From positions 124,001 to 188,000 of the forward strand of contig JAPKZD010000009.1 in NCBI GenBank assembly GCA_026393975.1: a stretch of DNA of 64,000 bases. Direction: 5' to 3'. Origin of the DNA: Candidatus Aminicenantota bacterium (lineage in GTDB: Bacteria > Acidobacteriota > Aminicenantia > Aminicenantales > Saccharicenantaceae). Made by a program: the position numbers and the translations under genes. Below the pieces are notes generated by a model. The model did not search any database. It worked only from the letters and a program-made list of their open reading frames with translations, and was not told where the DNA came from. Positions 32,934-41,197 of this stretch are shown piece by piece. How positions within the stretch are numbered: position 1 is the stretch's first letter; the number at the start of each line of letters is the position of its first letter.

Positions 32934-33617
32934 TTATTGGGCGGGCGCCGGGGCGGGTGCCCGCTTCCGCCAATTCCGGATCTTTTCGAACAGAAAGCGG
33001 AAGACGAAGCGGACGCCTCTCAACATCCTCGTTCCCAGCCAGAGCAGACCGAAACCCAGCGCCGCGATCAGGAGCGCTCCGAAGATATAGATGACCGTGT
33101 TCAGGGTGGGGTCGGGAACCAGGGGATAAATGTCGATCCAAGGGTCGAGAAATCCCGGGCTGAAGATGCGGACGATCATGACCAAGGCGCTCAGCCAGCC
33201 GGTCAGGATGAGACTGAAGGCCACGATGTAGAAGGCCAAAACGAGGGCCAGGACGCCGATGATGAGGCCGACGGCGAGGCCCAGCCCGCTCATGCCGAGC
33301 GGGACGCCGAAGAAGGCGATGAGAACTCCGGCCAGGATGTAGAATGGGAGTTTTTTCTTCTTCCCCATCGTGACCATGGCTTCCGGCATGCGGGCCGAAA
33401 CGACGCTCGCCGGCTCGCCCAGCTTGTCGAGGACCTTGAGGATCCTGTCGACTTCGTTCTCGGTCGAGTCGTTCCGGAAGGACTCGTAGATGTGCGAGTG
33501 GATCTCCCTGACGAGTTCCTCCTGATCTTTGGATGGGAACCCCTTCAGGCCTTTTCTCAATCGTGCCAGGTAATTATCGACGATCTGGGCGACGGGCCCG
33601 CTGAAACCGTTAGCCAT
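32934..33617 (-). CDS. DUF1700 (HAAS-type) membrane protein partner of PadR
   Basis: 227 residues. A cytoplasmic N-terminal helical domain (1-85, VDNYLARLRKGLKGFPSKDQ, EELVREIHSHIYES, VLDKLGEPASVVSA) is the HAAS/DUF1700 module; four hydrophobic segments follow (about 92-112, 115-150, 150-170, 180-205), and the tail is basic with Pro/Ala repeats. Genes of this type typically follow a PadR regulator and form a membrane-linked stress or sensory pair. Here the ATG overlaps the padR stop by 8 bp, so the two are coupled. A REP palindrome lies just behind the stop. Confidence 0.8.
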   Translation of the reverse strand: MANGFSGPVAQIVDNYLARLRKGLKGFPSKDQEELVREIHSHIYESFRNDSTENEVDRILKVLDKLGEPASVVSARMPEAMVTMGKKKKLPFYILAGVLIAFFGVPLGMSGLGLAVGLIIGVLALVLAFYIVAFSLILTGWLSALVMIVRIFSPGFLDPWIDIYPLVPDPTLNTVIYIFGALLIAALGFGLLWLGTRMLRGVRFVFRFLFEKIRNWRKRAPAPAPAQ

Positions 33618-33945
33618 TGTTCGTCTCCTTCTTCACGGAAAGGACATGGTGATCTTCGTCCGTGTTTCCCGGCACCGGCCCGCTCTGGACGTTGACGACG
33701 ATCGCGGAGAGCTTCCTGAATTCCCCTTCGAGCACTCGGAACGCCTCCTCCCCCTTGAGCGTCAACGTGTAGTATTTTCGGGGAGGTCCCTGGCTGGATT
33801 CGACCCACTCGGATTGGACGACGATCTCCTTGTCGCCGGAGATCGTCTTGACGAGGGAGTATCCGTAGTGGCGTCCCCGAGAGAGAGAGGCTAGGATGGC
33901 CAGCTCCAAGATCCCTTTTCTCAACTGGGTTATTTTGTTTTCCAT
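33610..33945 (-). CDS. PadR-family regulator lacking the recognition-helix segment
   Basis: 111 residues. It opens LRKGILELAILASLSRGRHYGYSLVKTIS, the usual first two helices of the PadR winged helix, and continues directly to QSEWVESSQGPPRKYYTLTLKGEE, the wing. The stretch that normally lies between (about 20-24 residues, with the ...GTLYPLLxRLExxGL recognition helix) is missing without a frame change. A C-terminal helix (FRVLEGEFRKLSAIV) remains. DNA binding may be lost or altered. The start at 33945 follows the promoter at 33961-33989 by 15 bases and has no Shine-Dalgarno sequence. An 8-bp overlap couples it to the DUF1700 gene. Confidence 0.78.
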   Translation of the reverse strand: MENKITQLRKGILELAILASLSRGRHYGYSLVKTISGDKEIVVQSEWVESSQGPPRKYYTLTLKGEEAFRVLEGEFRKLSAIVVNVQSGPVPGNTDEDHHVLSVKKETNNG

Positions 33946-33960
33946 GTTATAACCAAATAC

Positions 33961-33989
33961 AATGTAATACACAGTAGCAGGCTTGTCAA
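33961..33989 (-). promoter_or_regulatory. Sigma70 promoter of the padR operon with a TGTAtTACA palindrome
   Basis: On the minus strand TTGACA (33984-33989), 17-bp spacer, TACATT (33961-33966). TGTATTACA overlaps the -10 box and could be an autoregulatory operator, since PadR proteins bind ATGT/ACAT-type palindromes. The transcript start would lie about 8 nt before the ATG. Confidence 0.55.
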
Positions 33990-34092
33990 GCTGTTTTTTA
34001 ACTGTTTGATAGCGCCTTGACAACCTCCGTCTCCCCCGTTATCGTCCCCTCGTGGCTAAATCGGGGAATGTCCCCAATTCAAGGTGGTTCTG

Positions 34093-37000
34093 ATGATAAA
34101 GCTGGAGACATCAAGAAAATGCACCACGGCAGGAGCGCGGTTCGCGCTCGGCCTTTTCGCTCTGCTCGTTATCGCATTCACGGCGAGCGCCGTCCCAACT
34201 CAGGAGATTAAGCACGGCATCGGGAAATGGGACCCGGAATCCGGGCTCGGGAATCACCGGGCCGTCGTCCGGGTCTCGACACTTCCCACACCGAAAGTAA
34301 TTCCGGTAAAGAAGGGCGCAAGAAAGGCCGCTGCGGCCCCGACGCTGACGAAGCCCGCGGCCGTGCGCGTCATCATCCCCTGGCGCCGCCGCGACCTCGA
34401 GCCGGAAAAGAAAAACATCGTCGTCGTCGACGCCGCGTCGGGCGAACGGGTCATTAACGTGCTCGCGCTCGCGGTCAACCGGGAATACGGCGACTTCCTC
34501 TTCGAGCCCCGAGCCGTTCCGGGCGACTATTTCGTCTACTACATGCCCTACAAATCCGAGGGACGGAAAAACTACCCGAACGTGAAATACGACCCGCCGC
34601 AGGCAACGGCCGACCCGGCCTGGCTGGCCGCGAACGGCCTCACGCCGGATAGACTCCCGGCTCTCCGCCCCGACGCCTTCCCCCGCGCCGAGGTCGTCGA
34701 GCTCCAATCCGCGGACGAATTCAGCGCCTTCACGCCGATGGAGAGAATCGCCACGGCCGCGGAAACGAAGGCGCTTCTCGAGGCCCATCCCCGCGCCGCG
34801 TATCTCCTCTTCCCCGAAGACCGCGCGCTATCCATCCGCATGGGGGACGACCTCCCCTTCCGTTGGGCCGTCGACGGACCGAGCGGAGCGTTCCAAGGTG
34901 AGGCGGGGCGCGGCGAGTATTTCGCGTTCCAGATCGGGCTCTGGGCGGCCCGGGAGCCTATCGCCGACGTCGAACTCAGATTCTCGGACCTCGTCCAGGC
35001 CGTGCCGCGGATCGAGGACGGCTCTCCCGCCCCGCGGACGCTCATCGCCGCCTCGGCCATGACTTGTTTCAACAAGGGTGGTATCGACTGGGACGGCACA
35101 TCATTCCGGAAGGCGATTCCCGTCGAGCATGGAAAGATCCAGGCCCTCTGGTGCGGCATCCAGGTGCCTCGCGACGCCCGGCCGGGCGTTTTCAGCGGCA
35201 CGGTGACGGTCGCACCCAAAGGACTGCCGGAAACGATCCTGGGAATCGAGCTCCGAGTGACGGCCGACGTCCTCGAGGACGCCGGCGACGGCAACCCATC
35301 CCGCATGACCCGCCTCCGTTGGCTCGACTCGACCCTGGCCCAGGACGACGGCATCGTTCCCCCCTATACCCCCCTTGGAATCGACGGTCTCACCGTCTCT
35401 TGCCTCGGCCGTTCGCTGACTGTCGGCCGTGACGGATTCCCGGCCCGCATCCAGAGCTTTTTCGCGCCCGAAATGACGCGTTTCCAGACAAAGCCAGCCC
35501 CGCTGACCGTCGCTCCCATGAAGCTCCTGGTCACCGACGGCGGCGGCCGAGAGCTCGCCTGGGTCCCTGGCGCAAACGCCCCCGGCCCCGGCCCGATCCA
35601 GAAAGGCTCGGGCACCGTCGTTTGGGAGACGGAAAACCGCGCCGGGGACCTCGTCATGAAAGTCGCCGCGCGGATGGAATTCGACGGCTTCGTCGATTAC
35701 AAAGTCGCCGTCACGGCCCGGCGCGACACGGCCGTCTCGGACATCCGGCTCGAGGTCCCCTTCAGCGAGGACTGCGCCCGTTACATGATGGGCCTCGGCT
35801 TCAAGGGCGGGCTGCGGCCGGAGACATTCGATTGGGCCTGGGACCAGAAGAAAAACCAGGACGCCCTCTGGCTGGGCGCCGTGAACGCCGGGATGCAGGT
35901 GTCCCTGCGCGCCGAAAACTACTCCCGGCCGCTCAATACGAACTTCTATCTCTCGAAGCCCCTCAACCTGCCGCCTTCCTGGTGGAACGACGGCAAGGGC
36001 ACAATCGAGGTCCGGACGGTCGGCGCAGAGGGAGTCAAGGGGGTAAAAAGCGATCCCGGGCCCCGGCCCGTAATTTTGTCCGCCCGTTCCGGCTCGCGCA
36101 CCATGCGGGCCGGCGAGACGCTCCACTTCGATTTCACTCTTCTCATCACGCCGTTCAAACCCCTCGACCCGGCATCCCAATTCCGCGAGCGCTACTTCCA
36201 CGCCTTCAAGCCCCTCGACGAGGTCGCGGCGACCGGGGCCAACGTCATCAACGTCCACCACGCCAACGACATCAACCCCTTCATCAATTATCCTTTCCTC
36301 CGGACGCGGGAGATGAAGGCCTACATCGACGACGCCCACGGCCGCGGCTTCAAGGTCAAGATCTACGACACCGTGCGCGAGCTTTCCAACCACGCCCCCG
36401 AGCTCTTCGCCCTGCGCAGCTTAGGCCACGAGATCTTCTCGCCCGGCCCCGGCGGCGGGTATTCCTGGCTCCAGGAGCATCTGGCGAGTGATTACATCGC
36501 CGCCTGGTTCGTCCCCGAGCTCAAGGACTCCGCGGTCATCAACAGCGGCATGTCGCGCTGGCACAATTACTATATCGAAGGCCTCGACTGGATCGCCCGC
36601 AACGTCGGCATCGACGGGCTCTACCTCGACGACGTCGCCTTCGACCGGACGACGATGAAACGCGCCCGCAAGGTCCTCGACCGCAGCCGTCCGGGCGCTC
36701 TCATCGACCTCCACAGCGCCAACCAGTACAATGTGCGCGACGGCTTCGCCTCGAGCGCCAACCTCTACCTCGAGCACTTCCCCTTCCTCAACCGCCTCTG
36801 GTTCGGAGAGTACTTCGATTACAACGGGGGCGGCTCCGACTACTGGCTGGTCGAGATGTCGGGCATCCCCTTCGGGCTCATGGGCGAGATGCTCCAGGAC
36901 GGCGGCAACCCCTGGCGGGGCATGGTCTTCGGCATGACCAGCCGCCTGCCCTGGGCCGGCGACCCGCGGCCGCTGTGGAAAGTTTGGGACGAGTTCGGGA

Positions 37001-37326
37001 TAACGGCGAGCGAAATGGTCGGCTGGTGGGTGGAGAAGAATCCGGTGAAGACAGGGAACGCGAAGGTTCTGGCGACGGCCTACATCAAGCGGGGCGACGG
37101 GAAAGCGGCGCGGACGTCGGTTCTCGTCGCGCTGGCCAGCTGGGCCAAAGAGCCCGTCGACGCCCGGCTCGCGATCGATTGGAAGACACTCGGCCTCGAC
37201 CCGAAGAAGGTCATTTTGCGCGCGCCCGCGATCGAGAATTTCCAGCCGGCCGCGGAGCTCAGGCCGGGCGACGCCATCCGCGTCGAACCGGGCAAGGGCT
37301 TGCTGCTCGTCCTCACGGAGCGGTAG
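34093..37326 (+). CDS. Giant secreted glycoside-hydrolase-like protein (DUF6067/GH123_N-like)
   Basis: 1077 residues. Signal peptide (about 14-37, ending TASAVPTQE). The first part (about 100-190: VRVIIPWRRRDLEPEKKNIVVVDA, EYGDFLFEPRAVPGDYFVYYMPY in part) resembles the DUF6067/GH123 N-terminal family; a beta-sandwich follows, then a C-terminal barrel (about 690-990) with strand ends INVHHAND, GLYLDDVAFDR and IDLHSANQYN that look like a glycosidase active site. Acidic pair D-D in YLDDV is the best catalytic candidate, but no family with known chemistry can be assigned. The ATG at 34093 is preceded by AAGGTGG; a GTG three codons earlier is possible. It stands alone, divergent from padR. Confidence 0.72.
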   Translation: MIKLETSRKCTTAGARFALGLFALLVIAFTASAVPTQEIKHGIGKWDPESGLGNHRAVVRVSTLPTPKVIPVKKGARKAAAAPTLTKPAAVRVIIPWRRRDLEPEKKNIVVVDAASGERVINVLALAVNREYGDFLFEPRAVPGDYFVYYMPYKSEGRKNYPNVKYDPPQATADPAWLAANGLTPDRLPALRPDAFPRAEVVELQSADEFSAFTPMERIATAAETKALLEAHPRAAYLLFPEDRALSIRMGDDLPFRWAVDGPSGAFQGEAGRGEYFAFQIGLWAAREPIADVELRFSDLVQAVPRIEDGSPAPRTLIAASAMTCFNKGGIDWDGTSFRKAIPVEHGKIQALWCGIQVPRDARPGVFSGTVTVAPKGLPETILGIELRVTADVLEDAGDGNPSRMTRLRWLDSTLAQDDGIVPPYTPLGIDGLTVSCLGRSLTVGRDGFPARIQSFFAPEMTRFQTKPAPLTVAPMKLLVTDGGGRELAWVPGANAPGPGPIQKGSGTVVWETENRAGDLVMKVAARMEFDGFVDYKVAVTARRDTAVSDIRLEVPFSEDCARYMMGLGFKGGLRPETFDWAWDQKKNQDALWLGAVNAGMQVSLRAENYSRPLNTNFYLSKPLNLPPSWWNDGKGTIEVRTVGAEGVKGVKSDPGPRPVILSARSGSRTMRAGETLHFDFTLLITPFKPLDPASQFRERYFHAFKPLDEVAATGANVINVHHANDINPFINYPFLRTREMKAYIDDAHGRGFKVKIYDTVRELSNHAPELFALRSLGHEIFSPGPGGGYSWLQEHLASDYIAAWFVPELKDSAVINSGMSRWHNYYIEGLDWIARNVGIDGLYLDDVAFDRTTMKRARKVLDRSRPGALIDLHSANQYNVRDGFASSANLYLEHFPFLNRLWFGEYFDYNGGGSDYWLVEMSGIPFGLMGEMLQDGGNPWRGMVFGMTSRLPWAGDPRPLWKVWDEFGITASEMVGWWVEKNPVKTGNAKVLATAYIKRGDGKAARTSVLVALASWAKEPVDARLAIDWKTLGLDPKKVILRAPAIENFQPAAELRPGDAIRVEPGKGLLLVLTER

Positions 37327-37383
37327 GTCGCACAGGCGAGAATTCCGAGGGCCGACACGCGTCTTTATGGGTAGTAAAAAAAC

Positions 37384-37426
37384 TTGACTTATTGAAAGGA
37401 TAAGTATATATGTATAGTATATACTT
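37384..37426 (+). promoter_or_regulatory. vapBC promoter with overlapping operator palindrome
   Basis: TTGACT (37384-37389), 17-bp spacer, TATATG (37407-37412). The inverted repeat AAGTATATA (37402-37410) / TATATACTT (37418-37426), spacer 7 bp, covers the -10 box and start site, as expected for autoregulation by the VapBC complex. Confidence 0.6.
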
Positions 37427-37439
37427 TTGGAGCGAATCG

Positions 37440-37667
37440 ATGAAGATGGCTCGGCTCTTTCGCAACGGACAAAGCCAGGCGGTGCGCCTGCCCAAGGAGT
37501 TCCGTTTCGAGGGCGATTTCGTCTATGTCAAGAAATCCGGCGATGCCGTCGTTCTGCTTCCTGCAAAGGGAATCTGGAATTCGCTCGTCGAAAGCCTTGA
37601 TAAGTTCTCGGACGATTTCATGACCAGCCGGAATCAGCCCGATCCGCAGGAGCGCGAGGCCCTCTAA
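37440..37667 (+). CDS. vapB: VapB-type antitoxin (AbrB/SpoVT swapped-hairpin fold)
   Basis: 75 residues. The N-terminal half (MARLFRNGQSQAVRLPKEFRF, shown in full length 21 less one) is the typical VapB DNA-binding swapped hairpin with NGxSQAVRLPKEF; the C-terminal half (WNSLVESLDKFSDDFM) is the acidic toxin-wrapping tail. GGAG lies eight bases before ATG 37440. The stop overlaps the vapC start (TAATG). It neutralises VapC and represses the operon. Confidence 0.92.
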   Translation: MKMARLFRNGQSQAVRLPKEFRFEGDFVYVKKSGDAVVLLPAKGIWNSLVESLDKFSDDFMTSRNQPDPQEREAL

Positions 37668-38068
37668 TGCGCTTCATGCTCGACACGGACTCCTGCATCG
37701 CCCTGATCAAACGGAAACCCAACTCGATATTGCGCCGGCTGACCTCCCTCTCCCCCGGAGAGGCAGGCATCTCTGCGATCTCCCTGGCCGAGCTCCGCTA
37801 CGGGGTCGCAAAAAGCGCGCAACAGGAAAAAAACGGCCTGGCCCTGGACGAATTCCTGCTTCCCTTGGAGGTGGCAGATTTCGATGAGCCAACCGCGGAA
37901 AGTTATGGGATGGTCCGCGCCGCGCTCGAAAAAGCCGGAACGCCGATCGGCCCGCTCGACACCCAGATAGGAGCCCATGCCCTCAGCTTGGGTGCCACTT
38001 TGATAACACACAATTCGCGCGAATTCCGCAGGATCCCCGGCCTCGCCGTCGAGGACTGGCTCTCCTGA
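37667..38068 (+). CDS. vapC: VapC-type PIN-domain ribonuclease toxin
   Basis: 133 residues. PIN-domain acidic residues are all visible: D6 in FMLDTDSC, the glutamate in SLAELRYG (about 45), the aspartate in GPLDTQIGAHAL (about 101) and the THNSREF end motif, where asparagine takes the last position. The tail FRRIPGLAVEDW is typical of VapC. It cleaves RNA (often initiator tRNA or rRNA) when free of VapB. TAATG overlap with vapB couples translation. Confidence 0.93.
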   Translation: MRFMLDTDSCIALIKRKPNSILRRLTSLSPGEAGISAISLAELRYGVAKSAQQEKNGLALDEFLLPLEVADFDEPTAESYGMVRAALEKAGTPIGPLDTQIGAHALSLGATLITHNSREFRRIPGLAVEDWLS

Positions 38069-38111
38069 CAAGGGCTCGTCCTCTCAATTCAAGGACATGA
38101 AAGGATTTTTT

Positions 38112-38807
38112 TCATCCGAAGAGCTTCATCAGCCAGCGATGGAGCGGCGCCAAGGGCTCGAAGCGCTCAAAGCAGTAGTCGACGAGACGAGCCGAGAAAA
38201 ACTCAGCCGGGATCTTCGCTTCGAAACTGGCGTAGAGGCCCTTGTGCTTGAGAAGCGCGGCGTTCGAGTGGGCGGGGTCGAAACCGGCCGGAACGCGCTT
38301 GTAGTGCTCGCCGCCGAGGGAGAAGCCCGGGATCGCCCGGATCGCGGTCACGATCTTCCGGATCTCGGCGCCGCTCTTAGCATCGAACACCGCCTTCCTG
38401 AAGCGGCCGAGAAGGTTGTCGGGGATGATGTACATGCCCCCGCCGACCATCAGGTCGGGCGGCTCGAGGTGGAAATAGAAACCCGAAGATTCCAGCCGCG
38501 AACGGACGCCGTCCCAAAAATAGATACCCAGGTTCGTCTTGTAGGGCGTTGGGTCCAGGCTGAAACGCGTGTCGCGGTTGATGCGGAAGATGGACTTGTT
38601 GACCTTGGGCACGGCGACGATGTGCGGGGCGATCTTTTTCAGCCTCTTCCCCATGGCCGTGACAAACAGCTTGGCCGGGCCCATGACGTGCCGGTCGTAG
38701 GTCTCCCGGTTCCTGTCGAACCATTCTTTATTGTTGTTCTTGCGGAGGGCCGTGAAAAAACGGACGGTCTCTTTTGTGAATCCGGAAAATACGGCGTCGT
38801 CGGCCAT
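38112..38807 (-). CDS. DUF2461 family protein
   Basis: 231 residues covering the whole DUF2461 (TIGR02453) family: FTKETVRFFTALRKNNNKEWFDRNRE (shown in part), FRINRDTRFSLDPTPYKTN, FYFHLEPPDLMVGGGMY and the final FERFEPLAPLHRWL. The function is not established. No signal peptide is present. GGGAGG lies before ATG 38807. Its 3' end faces vapC; no operon partner is visible. Confidence 0.9.
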   Translation of the reverse strand: MADDAVFSGFTKETVRFFTALRKNNNKEWFDRNRETYDRHVMGPAKLFVTAMGKRLKKIAPHIVAVPKVNKSIFRINRDTRFSLDPTPYKTNLGIYFWDGVRSRLESSGFYFHLEPPDLMVGGGMYIIPDNLLGRFRKAVFDAKSGAEIRKIVTAIRAIPGFSLGGEHYKRVPAGFDPAHSNAALLKHKGLYASFEAKIPAEFFSARLVDYCFERFEPLAPLHRWLMKLFG

Positions 38808-38927
38808 GGTCGCCTCCCGCCGGGTATTTTATCAGAACGGCCCGTCCCCGCCCATATCATTTGGTTCTTCTCCTGATTTCGCGGGAAAAGAACCTATCAT
38901 TTGCGGGGGACTTACAGGCAATCCGCG

Positions 38928-38957
38928 TTGCCAGGGATAGAGGCGCTGTGGTATAAC
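38928..38957 (+). promoter_or_regulatory. Candidate promoter of the PAS-domain gene
   Basis: TTGCCA (38928-38933), 18-bp spacer, TATAAC (38952-38957), about 46 bases before ATG 39004. Confidence 0.45.
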
Positions 38958-39003
38958 TCCGGGCAACACATCCGGAATTCTCGCGATCGGTATGGAGGAA
39001 TTC

Positions 39004-39345
39004 ATGAGCGAAAACGCTTGGGTCGAGGAATTTCCGGGAGCGGTGACGGTCTGCGACACCGAAGGACGGATCGTCGAGATGAACAGCCGGTCGCTCGAAG
39101 TATTCGCAGCCGACGGCGGGGGGAAGCTCATCGGGACGGACGTCCTCGACTGCCACCCCGAGCCGAGCCGAACCAAGCTCAAAAAGATGGTGGACGAGCG
39201 CCGGACGAACGTCTACACAATCCAGAAGAACGGGAAAAAGAAGCTCATCTACCAGGCGCCCTGGTTTAAGGATGGGGTCTACGCCGGCTTCCTCGAACTG
39301 TCCCTCGAAATCCCCTCGGACATGCCCCATTTCAACCGCGATTAA
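39004..39345 (+). CDS. Single PAS-domain protein
   Basis: 113 residues consisting of one PAS fold: FPGAVTVCDTEGRIVEMN (strand A-B), a helical middle (LIGTDVLDCHPEPSRTKLKKMV) and the returning strands (NVYTIQKNGKKKLIYQAP, GVYAGFLELSLEI). A conserved DCHPEP motif is typical of a small PAS family near redox and sensor genes; the bound ligand is unknown. GGAGG lies five bases before ATG 39004; an ATG four codons earlier has no such site. The last 14 bp overlap the convergent TRAP permease gene. Confidence 0.8.
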   Translation: MSENAWVEEFPGAVTVCDTEGRIVEMNSRSLEVFAADGGGKLIGTDVLDCHPEPSRTKLKKMVDERRTNVYTIQKNGKKKLIYQAPWFKDGVYAGFLELSLEIPSDMPHFNRD

Positions 39346-41197
39346 GAAAGGCGGTGGTGAGGAGGGGCACGTAGGTGATGAGCAGGACCGCCACCAGCCC
39401 CAGCAACAGGAACATCAGCACGTCCCTGTACACCCGGTGGATCGGCTCATTGAACCGGTAGGACGCCAGGTACAGGTTCAGCCCGACGGGCGGCGTGAGA
39501 TAGCCCAGCTCCAGGTTGGCCAGGAAGATGATGCCGAGATGGACGGGGTGGATGCCAAAGAGATTGCCGAGCGGGATGATGAGCGGCACGACGACGAGAA
39601 TGGCCGAGTAGATGTCCATGAAACAGCCGACGACGAGCAGGGCCAGGTTGAGGATGAGCAGGAAGACGTACTTCGAAGAGATCGTCGCCGCGACCCAGGC
39701 GCTGAGCTTCTGCGGGATCTGGGCGTCGATGATGTAATAGGAAAGCCCGTTGGCCAGGGCGAGGATGATCAGGACGCCGCCGATGATCGGAACGCAGCGG
39801 AGGAAGATCCGGGGCAGGTCGCGTAACCTCACGTCCTTTTTGATGAAGGTTTCTACGCCCCAAACATAGAGAAGGGCGGCCGCGGCACTTTCCTGCAGGC
39901 TGGTGAGGCCGCCGAAATACAGGCCGAAGACGACGAGCGGCAGGAGGAGCTCCCAGAAGGATTCTCGGAAGGCGGCCAGCGCCTCCTTCGCCCTGAAGCC
40001 ATGACGGGGGATGCCGTGCTTCCAGGAATAGACGATGCCGAGGATCATGACGGAGAATACGAGGAAGAGGCCGGGCAGCAGCCCGCCGATGAACATGTCC
40101 TTGATGCTCGTCTGGGCCGTCACGCCGTAGATGATGACGGGCAGGCTCGGCGGGAAGAGCAGGCCGATGCTTCCCGAGGCGGTCAGAAGCCCCACCGTGA
40201 ACCTTTTGGGATAACCCGCTTTCTCCAGGATGACGGACAGGAGCCCCCCGAGGGCCAGGATGGTCACGCCCGAAGCGCCGGTGAACGTCGTGAAGAAGGC
40301 GCAAACGAGGACGGCCATGACCGTCAGGCCGCCGGGGAACCAGCCGAAAACTGCCTGGAAAAACCGGACCATCCTCTCCCCCGCCTTGCTCTCGGACAGG
40401 AAAAAACCCACGGCGGCGAAGAGCGGTATGGCCGGGATGGCGCTGCCGGTAAGCACCTCGTAGGCCTGGTTGGGGATGATCTCCAGCGGCTGGCCGGCCT
40501 TGGCGAAAAGGAGGAACCCGATGCCGCCGAGGACGAGGAAGATAGGCAGGCCCAGGAAGGCCGACGCGATCAGAAGGATGATGAGCGGCGTCCCCAGTCC
40601 CGAGAGCAGGGGCCGGATGAACTCCTGGACCGACGTGAGGAACGGCAGGGAAACCGTCCCGCCGCCAGTCAGAAGTTGGGTGAGCGGGCCGAACCCGAAG
40701 AAAAGCCCCAGGAGCGCCGCCCCCGCCGCCGCCGGCAAACGCGCTTTCTTTTTCTCGAGCGTGGTGATGAACCGGGCGCTCATGACCAGGAAACCCGCGG
40801 CCATGACCATCACGATGAGGCGCTTCGGGAAGGGACCGACCCGGTCGGCGGCGGTGAAGGCGTTCCGGGCGAACGACAGGGAGCTCAGGCCGAAGGCCAG
40901 CGTCAGCGCGGCCGCCAGCACCGCCGTGGAGACCGCGGCGATGGACTTCAGCGGTTCGCGGAGCGACATCGCCGTCGCCAGCGCCAGGTGCTTCTTTTCC
41001 CGGGAGGTGATGGCCGCGGCGATGAAGGTAGCGACAAGCACGAGGTGTTGAACGTAGGCGGTCGAGTCGGGGACCCCCGTGTGGAAAACCTTGCGGGCTA
41101 CGGCCTCAAAGAGGAGGACCAGGGCCAGGCAGAAGATGGAGAGAAAAGCCAGCGATTGTTCGACGGCGTGGAAGGCGCGGACGACCCTACTTGCCAC
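39332..41197 (-). CDS. TRAP transporter fused permease DctQ-DctM
   Basis: About 621 residues. The N-terminal 150 residues are a four-helix DctQ-like small subunit (FEAVARKVF motif; AAAITSREKKHLAL), joined to a DctM large permease of about 12 helices (IALASAFLGLPIFLVLGG-like, FPGGLTVMAVLVCAFFTTFTGAS in part, GLLFPPSLPVIIYG, DIYSAILVVVPLIIPL). It moves the substrate using an ion gradient. The start is uncertain: GTG 41197 has GGAAAG upstream and overlaps the dctP stop, while TTG 41227 is also open. The gene closes the tatT-dctP-dctQM set. Confidence 0.88.
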   Translation of the reverse strand: MASRVVRAFHAVEQSLAFLSIFCLALVLLFEAVARKVFHTGVPDSTAYVQHLVLVATFIAAAITSREKKHLALATAMSLREPLKSIAAVSTAVLAAALTLAFGLSSLSFARNAFTAADRVGPFPKRLIVMVMAAGFLVMSARFITTLEKKKARLPAAAGAALLGLFFGFGPLTQLLTGGGTVSLPFLTSVQEFIRPLLSGLGTPLIILLIASAFLGLPIFLVLGGIGFLLFAKAGQPLEIIPNQAYEVLTGSAIPAIPLFAAVGFFLSESKAGERMVRFFQAVFGWFPGGLTVMAVLVCAFFTTFTGASGVTILALGGLLSVILEKAGYPKRFTVGLLTASGSIGLLFPPSLPVIIYGVTAQTSIKDMFIGGLLPGLFLVFSVMILGIVYSWKHGIPRHGFRAKEALAAFRESFWELLLPLVVFGLYFGGLTSLQESAAAALLYVWGVETFIKKDVRLRDLPRIFLRCVPIIGGVLIILALANGLSYYIIDAQIPQKLSAWVAATISSKYVFLLILNLALLVVGCFMDIYSAILVVVPLIIPLGNLFGIHPVHLGIIFLANLELGYLTPPVGLNLYLASYRFNEPIHRVYRDVLMFLLLGLVAVLLITYVPLLTTAFLNRG

